Source: Schistosoma haematobium
Taxonomy: Eukaryota > Platyhelminthes > Trematoda > Strigeidida > Schistosomatidae
Direction of reading: 5' to 3'
Assembly (NCBI RefSeq): GCF_000699445.3
Contig: NC_067196.1
Coordinates: forward strand, 26,367,116 to 26,431,115
DNA length: 64,000 bases
Position numbers and translations under genes: made by a program. This document shows, piece after piece, positions 58,101 through 64,000 of this stretch. The notes under the pieces are model-generated. The model did no database searches. It had not been told where the DNA came from and saw nothing but the letters and a program-made list of their open reading frames with translations. How positions within the stretch are numbered: position 1 is the first letter of the stretch; each line of letters opens with the position of its first letter.

Positions 58101-61100
58101 TGAGTTCCCGATGTTCCTCAGTTGTAAATATGCTGTTCCTGCTTTGCCGATCCGCGCCTTCACATCTGCATCAGATCCACCCTGTTCATCGATGATGCTG
58201 CCTAAATATGTAAAGGTTTTTACATCTTCCAAATCTTGTCCGTCAATTGTGACTGGATTGGTGCATGCTGTGTTGTATTGGAGAATTTTGCTTTTCCCTT
58301 TGTGTATGTGGAGACCTACTGCTGCTCAGGCTGCTGCTACACTGGTTCACATATCAACACTTAGTTTAAATTCAATAATTTCTATGCTTCGAACTTCAAT
58401 TAATTCTCAGCATAGCTCACCCATCATCATACATTCGCAGGATTTTCGAATTTTATTGGTCAGAGCTTCTCACCAGAATTCTACAAATCTTCCTCGTCAT
58501 CAATCACAAATAAGCCCATATTCACCATTAATATGGAGATCTATGAAGATTATTTAATGTGATGTTAATTTTCGTCAAGATATCTAGGTTTTTATCAATC
58601 ATAAATCTCTTTAAAAAGTTTAAACAGGAATAATTTCTGTTTTACCAAACATTGTATTTAAAAATATCATCTAACTTAATCTGTTGTTACATTCAGAACT
58701 AATGATACTTTATATTTGTCTCTTAATAATTTACTACTAATTTTTTATACTACTCTCTTGTGACTTTTTGGTTTATAGGTAGTATAATGATAATTATTAT
58801 GAAATGTATATCTTTTTCTATGGAAAATAAAAATTTTTACAAAATGATCAATAAAGAGCCTTGCTGCATACTACTGTGGACACCATTATATCGTGGATTA
58901 CTTTGGTTATCTTATTGTCTGTGTCCAGCTAGTTTATTGTTTGGTCCATGGTTTAATCCATTAAGATATGAAGAAATGATTAAAAACTATGCTGTTAATG
59001 ATAGACCTTTTTCTTTAAAAAATGTAAGTTATAAACAATTGAATACCAAGATGATTGGGCCTTGAATGTGGCTGATCGTTACATTGTGAAATGTGCGGAC
59101 TTAAGACTTGTTGAAATAATTTGTGCTTCAATCTATTAACTTTAGTTCATAGTCGTTCATAGTTAAAGTACATCAGTAATTAAAGAGAGATTTCTGAATT
59201 GAGATTTAAGTTTTATTCTTGAGTATGGTGTGAAAACACAATGGTTGTTATTTTTTAGCACTAAATATGTCTCTATTTGTAATGAATTTGTTGATTCCTT
59301 TTGTTTTTAAATATGTTTGACTAATAATATTTTTCAGTTTATATATTTCTATTTGATATTCCAGTAGATATGATGTGAACTGTTTAGTTAAACTGATATT
59401 TTATAAATTTGTGTTAAAAGTAAGATATACGTGAATACATTCAGAATTAGATCGTTTCTGAAGATAATTGTCATCTACAACCAATATTGATTGGGAAAAC
59501 CATAGAAAGATAACCAGCCATTTCATTTTAGCTTTGAAGATTTCTTAAGTAGTAACTACGAGATAAACAAATACATGATAGACTGGTTTGTAGTCAGTTG
59601 GTTATTGATAATCAACTTACAGCCTGGGATATATATGCGTCCATCCAAGTTACCATACAACATTAACGGGCGAAAATGAATATCAAAAGATTTCTAAATA
59701 ATATATATATATATATATATATATATCCTTAGGAACAAGCATTAAGAATAGGGTTCTAAAAGACAGTGGAAAAGTATGTACTAAAGAATATTTGAACTCA
59801 GTATCTAGAAGATAAAGAATAAATACATCTGCTCTATTGTAACGTCTTCAACCACTGATCTCAGGTATCATACGGATCTCAATCAGGCAGTCTGAACCTA
59901 GGGAAATTTCTCAGGCTAATAGTTAGTGGCTTCATGTATTAATGCCACGTTTTTGGCTTATCTGCTCCTTGCTTGCTTTGATATCAGTCTGTAAGGAACT
60001 AAATATTCATTGCGTAAGCTTCATATATCTCATAATCTTAGTAATGGTTGCGTGTATTCAGTATTAACTAAAATTGAAGTGAATTTTTAAAAATTTCAAT
60101 GTGAAACAGTAATTAATTAAATTACTTGGTTACATAATTAAGTATCGTCGATAGGAATTATAGAAATCATCTCAGCATATCATAAACTAACGTTAAAAAT
60201 GCTAACTGTTAAATTTCAAACTCAGGGGTTTAAATGCATCACGATCACGTTAAATAGTTATAAGTAGTTGACAAACCACCCGTATTACTTGGCATTCGTC
60301 AACAGTGCTTACCTTTATTCCTACAACACACTCATCCTTCATGGCTTCAGTGTGCTTGATTCAACCCACTATTTGATATATGTATAGTTGTGGATCAAGA
60401 GTGTAGAAAGGCATCAATACTCTTTGGTTTTCGATGACTCTTTAATTGAAATATCAGTTCGTACTGAAATCTCGTTATCTTAATTATTTTATTCAGTAAC
60501 TTTTATATTTTATCAATAAATATAATTCCTACATATCTAAGGTTGCAATGTTGCTAATTGCTAAGAAAATGTAACAAAATTTAACTTGATTTGTAACATA
60601 TCATAAAATAGATTTTTCTAAACCTTTTATTCGACTAACAATGGTATACAGTGGCGCAATTTCGTGGATTAGTTGAAGCTAGGCATTAACACCGTTGGAT
60701 GTCGGCTCAGTGGTCTAATAGTTAAGCTTTCGCGCTCGAGACCGGTAGGTCCTGAGTTCGAATATCGCGGGGGCGGGACCGTGGATGCGCACTGTTGAGG
60801 AATCCCATACTAGGACGAAGCGGCCGTCTAGTGCTTCCAGGTTTTCCATGGTGGTCTAGCTTCAATTGACTCATGATTTCAACTAGTGAAATAACAATAC
60901 ATTCATCAAAATATGATTATTTTCATTTATGTAACTTAGGGTCACAAAACATAACACCTTTTTTATACTTTGTGTTACTATTCTATAAAGTAACATTGAA
61001 AAATCTTTGCTTATAAAAGAAAAGTAACACTTACAATTGGATACTACTTAAAATACAATTTCATTTTGATTATAATCTTTTTTTGATCTGTGCAAATGAA

Positions 61101-64000
61101 AACATGCTTTTATTCAAATTTTCCTTTTGAAATATTCGTTGTTGTTCTTATTGTTACTGTTTTCTTTTTCTGACAGACTATAATTTCACTTTTTCAAACA
61201 GTTAAATTATTTGGGCTATCTTTGTTATATTTAACTTATTCGACTTGTTTCTCTCAGACACTGGCTTCGATATTGAAATTTCAACCGTAAGTTTATGATT
61301 CCTAATCTTTTGGGTGTAAATTTTTTTTAAAAAAAAAGGTCAATACACAGATATGGTTGTACCGTGTATTCGGTTTTCTTTTTCAAATAAGTGGTCTAAT
61401 TGTTAGGTCAGTGAACTCGTAAGTATTTGGTAGCGGGTTCGAACTCAACCCTCGCCTTTAAGCATATGGATAGCATAACTACTTATCCTTACATTAAAGT
61501 GTAACTTATCACTGACTTAACTTTAGATTGCTACGTTTGAATCAGTAATATTGATATGATTGAAGGTTGGCACAGGTATTCAGTGTTTGACAACGCTTCT
61601 ACCAGTAACACCTAATATAATTCGTAACCACTCAGAGAAATCAAAAGACAGAGTCGAGGAGATCGGAAGAGTGTATTTGGCGATAACCAATATATCGGAA
61701 TTCTCTGGTCTGATCTGGCTAGTGATTGCGGTAGATGTTGAGCACGGCGTTACCACACGTGATCTGGTGCGGATGCCTGACCGAGCGCCTTCAGCTAGAT
61801 GAGTCCACTAAAACATATGGTCAGCATCCAATGTCGAAAACTTACAGAGTTATTTATTTTGGGGATTTATTTACCGCTACATGCTAAAGGTTATTAACTT
61901 GTACAAAATACCTGTCCTGAAGACCAAATTAGAACTCGAGAATAACAGCTAATGTAACCCGTATATCTCTGACTGGAAAACTCACATGGTTATATACATA
62001 GATTACAGGACCATGATGCATCATAAACAAGAGATTGTAACATGTGCCTAACTTAGACAAAAAACCGTGATGATGATGTTTAGTAATAACTCATGTTAAT
62101 TTGGGAACAGAAAAAGATTTAACAACAGTTAGTAGGCCAAATGGAAGCATACGAATATGAACACATAAAATTCACTCAACTAAAGCCCTTAATAACTACA
62201 TTTTATATATAAAAATACTAATCTACCCAGAAAAAATTACTTCTAACGTTTGTCATTTTCATTTATTCATCTCGTTTTAACCATTACTAACTACTTAAAC
62301 TGTCAATGTTTGGTCAGTTATTTACATTTAATGGGAAGTGTTCAGTATTATTATGAATCTCCTTAAGATTGTTTATTCACAAACTAATATCTGATTAAAC
62401 TGAAAACTGTATATGTTTACGTACCTTCAGAATAATTTAACTTACTGTTATTATTGAAGTTTTGTTTTATTGTTAAAAAATTTCCTTGTTTGATAATAAA
62501 GCCATACTTTGTGCAAATAGAATTGTTCATTAAAATCATATCTTTTTCTTCATTATTTTTTCCTCTTAGTTGGCTTCATGCTTATTTTGCATCACAAAGT
62601 TTCCGTTTCAGTCATTATTTCGTATGTATATCAAGTGAATCTTCCATGACAGCTTTAGGATATTATGATAAATATTCAATAAAATCAAACAAACAAGAAA
62701 ATACTGAGGAGAAAGACAATTCAAAAGATGTATACAAGTAAGTTTAATGTTTGCTTTCTTTGATCGATAGTCAATTCATTGACATATTGTTTCTTTTTTT
62801 TAAATATTTATCTGGTCTATTGAACACCTTAAAATTGTGATGGGACAAAAATTTGCATGAAACGTTGAATTATCTCATCTATCGCTATCAATAATAAATT
62901 GTTTCATAATCCATGTTATTAATACAGTCTCCAAAATCATTCATAAGGTTCTCATTAATAGACTGATATTTGAACGAAGAATATTCTATTCGATAAATTC
63001 TCTTCAGGTTCTACAATTATATATCCAAATTAATAATCCGAAAAATGGACAGATTAAGAGTAAAGTACATCGTTTAAAGCATGTCAACTTAGGATTGTGT
63101 TAAACAAAATACAATAAAATTGTTAATGTTGATATGACTCATATAGATATGTTAACTTAAATCTGCGTATATGTTAAGTGAAATTTTGAGATCCATGATC
63201 AGAATAAATATGGGTCAAATAGGGTGAAAGAGTTATGAAAGTTCTTTAATACTTTTTAGTATCGGTTTGTGAATACTATTTTTTTTAAATAAATACGACT
63301 TAGAAACTAACTAATACACAGCTTGTTACTTATTATGGATTTACTTCTCAGCATTATATCTTTCTTTACCGATTATAAACTGTGATCTGTAGAGGAAACC
63401 GGATTTCGAATCATCAATTATAACACGGTATAAGTATATAACTGAGGTTTATAAATACCGATCATTAACTACTGATACAGTAATGAGTCGCTTACTAGGT
63501 TGTGAAGTTCACTGTCCTATCTCAGAATGCACACTGATAAAAATTTTGAGATCGACATGAAGAAAACGATAAATCTTGCTCAGTTTCCAACTAGTTTAAC
63601 CGGATATTCAAACTAGTTATGTCTTGTAAATCTTAAATTGAATGTTACTCACTAGTCGATTATACTTCATTTGTATAACCTCTCCTACTTAAAAAGGTTA
63701 ATCATACATTTCCTGTGTGTGATAAATCTACGCTACAGCAACATAATAATTGTTTAATTCCTTAAAATTCTGTTTATTAGGTTACATAAACCAACATGTT
63801 CCGTCGCGAATGAAATACTAGTCGAATTAAATATAAAATGATCCTTAATTTATAAGGTTCTATACAACTTTTATTATAAAATAATATCTAATCAGATAAG
63901 TACAGGTTCGTTGCATTTTCACTCTTTCATCTTTTTACCAGACCTATTGTGGTAACTCGTCCATTGTTCATTGAACTTCCTCGATCGTTAGTGGAAGTTG
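52161..64000 (+). CDS. PORCN: Porcupine, Wnt O-acyltransferase (MBOAT), 5' part
   Basis: Eight exons join in phase: 52161-52473, 53561-53617, 55241-55421, 57256-57296, 58779-59023, 61177-61286, 62570-62737 and 63942 to beyond the window. About 391 residues are visible. Porcupine is an ER multi-pass enzyme that adds palmitoleate to a serine of Wnt proteins, which is needed for their secretion. Family landmarks in order are a first membrane segment ([12 protein letters not shown]), [46 protein letters not shown] and [11 protein letters not shown]. All match the Porcupine order and spacing. The catalytic histidine lies downstream of the window. The N terminus is unusual: about 55 residues, very rich in Asp and Glu ([20 protein letters not shown]), before the first membrane segment. 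Introns carry an RTE element, a hammerhead SINE and a Penelope remnant. The start is the first ATG of the open frame. Confidence 0.92.
52474..53560. other. PORCN intron 1
   Basis: No repeat recognised; chance minus-strand frame at 52638-53006 without motifs. The acceptor is ttttttaaatag. Confidence 0.5.
53618..55240. other. PORCN intron 2
   Basis: AT-rich. A (GTAA)n run at 55067-55089 resembles an RTE 3' tail relic. Nothing else was recognised. Confidence 0.5.
55422..57255. other. PORCN intron 3
   Basis: It holds a hammerhead-SINE relic at 55640-55770. The stretch 56340-56720 is less AT-rich than its flanks and may be an old, unrecognised repeat. Confidence 0.45.
55640..55770 (-). mobile_element. 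Hammerhead SINE relic
   Basis: In minus orientation it has a B-box-like gagtttgattccc and a decayed hammerhead: core TTGAGGAG, stem II GTCT/AGAC, AAAA for GAAA, then GTC. The conserved bases are lost, so it is inactive. Confidence 0.65.
57297..58778. other. PORCN intron 4
   Basis: Mostly the RTE insertion, with AT-rich sequence on both sides. Confidence 0.6.
57605..58345 (-). mobile_element. RTE-type non-LTR retrotransposon, 5'-truncated
   Basis: The minus frame 57618-58232 (204 codons) and the segment up to about 58345 encode the C-terminal end of an RTE ORF2. Landmarks are [38 protein letters not shown] and [18 protein letters not shown], then [13 protein letters not shown]. An in-frame stop lies near the 5' border (about 58326). 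The 3' end is a (TTAC)n tail at 57605-57625, typical of the clade (SR2-like elements in schistosomes). The reverse transcriptase and endonuclease are absent. It sits antisense in PORCN intron 4. Confidence 0.88.
59700..59726. repeat. (AT)n microsatellite
   Basis: Short dinucleotide tract in PORCN intron 5. Confidence 0.9.
60638..60882 (+). mobile_element. tRNA-derived hammerhead SINE, older copy
   Basis: Full-length relative of 29371-29625, with the same start (acaatggt) and end (gactcatgatttcaa). The A box reads tggtctaatagttaag and the B box gagttcgaatat. Several point differences show it is older. Confidence 0.85.
60789..60834 (+). ncRNA. Hammerhead motif, core-mutated
   Basis: Stem I GCACTG/TAGTGC and stem III CGGCCG are kept. 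The core reads TTGAGGAA in place of CTGAGGAG, and GAAA-C has become GAAG-C. Loss of these conserved core bases should abolish cleavage. Confidence 0.6.
61287..62569. other. PORCN intron 6
   Basis: A tRNA-like SINE relic lies at about 61385-61460 (tggtctaattgttagg as A box, gggttcgaactc as B box). The 80-codon frame at 61560-61802 is less AT-rich and may be part of the same or another repeat; no domain is seen. Confidence 0.4.
62738..63941. other. PORCN intron 7
   Basis: It holds the Penelope remnant; the rest is AT-rich with nothing recognised. The acceptor is ctttttaccag. Confidence 0.5.
62968..63232 (-). mobile_element. Penelope-like element terminal remnant
   Basis: It matches the outer part of the left arm of the 31.5-kb element with many changes: cgaagaatattct, then ggttctacaattata, then ttaataatcc, and at the far end tcagaataaatatgg. 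Only the 3' terminal region remains. It lies in PORCN intron 7. Confidence 0.7.

Larger units (their letters stand above)
59024..61176. other. PORCN intron 5
   Basis: It contains an (AT)n tract (59700-59726) and the hammerhead SINE copy at 60638-60882. A short piece near 60275-60330 (ttacttggcattcgtcaac) recalls the tRNA-related SINE of 12 kb. Confidence 0.55.

Noticed and set aside
57961..58557. 198-codon + strand frame
   Set aside because: It is the antisense shadow of the RTE ORF2 segment, which matches a known protein family on the minus strand.
61560..61802. 80-codon frame in PORCN intron 6
   Set aside because: No domain, in an intron beside a SINE relic; more likely old repeat than gene.

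Overview
This window looks like AT-rich genomic DNA of a blood fluke (Schistosoma or a very close relative). The reasons are the base composition, intron-split genes with very short introns (38-55 nt) in some genes and multi-kilobase introns in others, and above all the repeat set. The repeats include hammerhead-bearing tRNA-like SINEs, Sm-alpha-type repeats, an RTE-type non-LTR element with a TTAC tail, a Penelope-like element with YMDD reverse transcriptase and GIY-YIG endonuclease, and a Ty3/Gypsy remnant. The species cannot be fixed from the sequence alone. No bacterial, CRISPR or viral system is present. Gene models below were assembled by hand from reading-frame phase and GT-AG sites. 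Layout: bases 1-9000 hold one short ATG-containing exon (1350-1457) and a decayed Ty3/Gypsy pol segment (about 7700-8900). About 10.7-17.1 kb is a denser gene island on the + strand. It holds candidate exons near 10.8 and 11.4 kb, an unrecognised gene with short introns ending at 15106, and a neugrin-like gene (16094-17121) with a 38-nt intron and a mitochondrial-type N terminus. From 22.1 to 36.3 kb lies a GLI/GLIS/ZIC-superfamily zinc-finger transcription factor in at least six exons. Its large introns carry LINE remnants, a back-to-back pair of hammerhead SINEs, Sm-alpha copies, a Penelope-like element built as a 1.1-kb-arm inverted repeat, and a 46-bp-arm hairpin around an AT repeat. From 40.4 to 50.0 kb lies a complete six-exon TSEN34 gene (catalytic subunit of the tRNA-splicing endonuclease) with its Tyr-His-Lys triad. 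From 52.2 kb to the window end lie eight exons of Porcupine (PORCN), the MBOAT acyltransferase that palmitoleoylates Wnt proteins in the ER. The window stops before its catalytic histidine. All recognised genes are on the + strand. They do not form a functional pathway: a developmental transcription factor, a tRNA-processing enzyme, a Wnt-secretion enzyme and a probable mitochondrial ribosome-assembly factor happen to be neighbours. Most of the remaining DNA is intronic or intergenic repeat. The features most worth a second look are the structurally complete hammerhead ribozyme in an inverted SINE pair, the shared 3' tail between a non-LTR element and a shorter repeat family (a LINE/SINE partnership), the Penelope inverted-repeat insertion, and the divergent zinc-finger array (one C2HC finger and a 44-residue insertion before the last finger).
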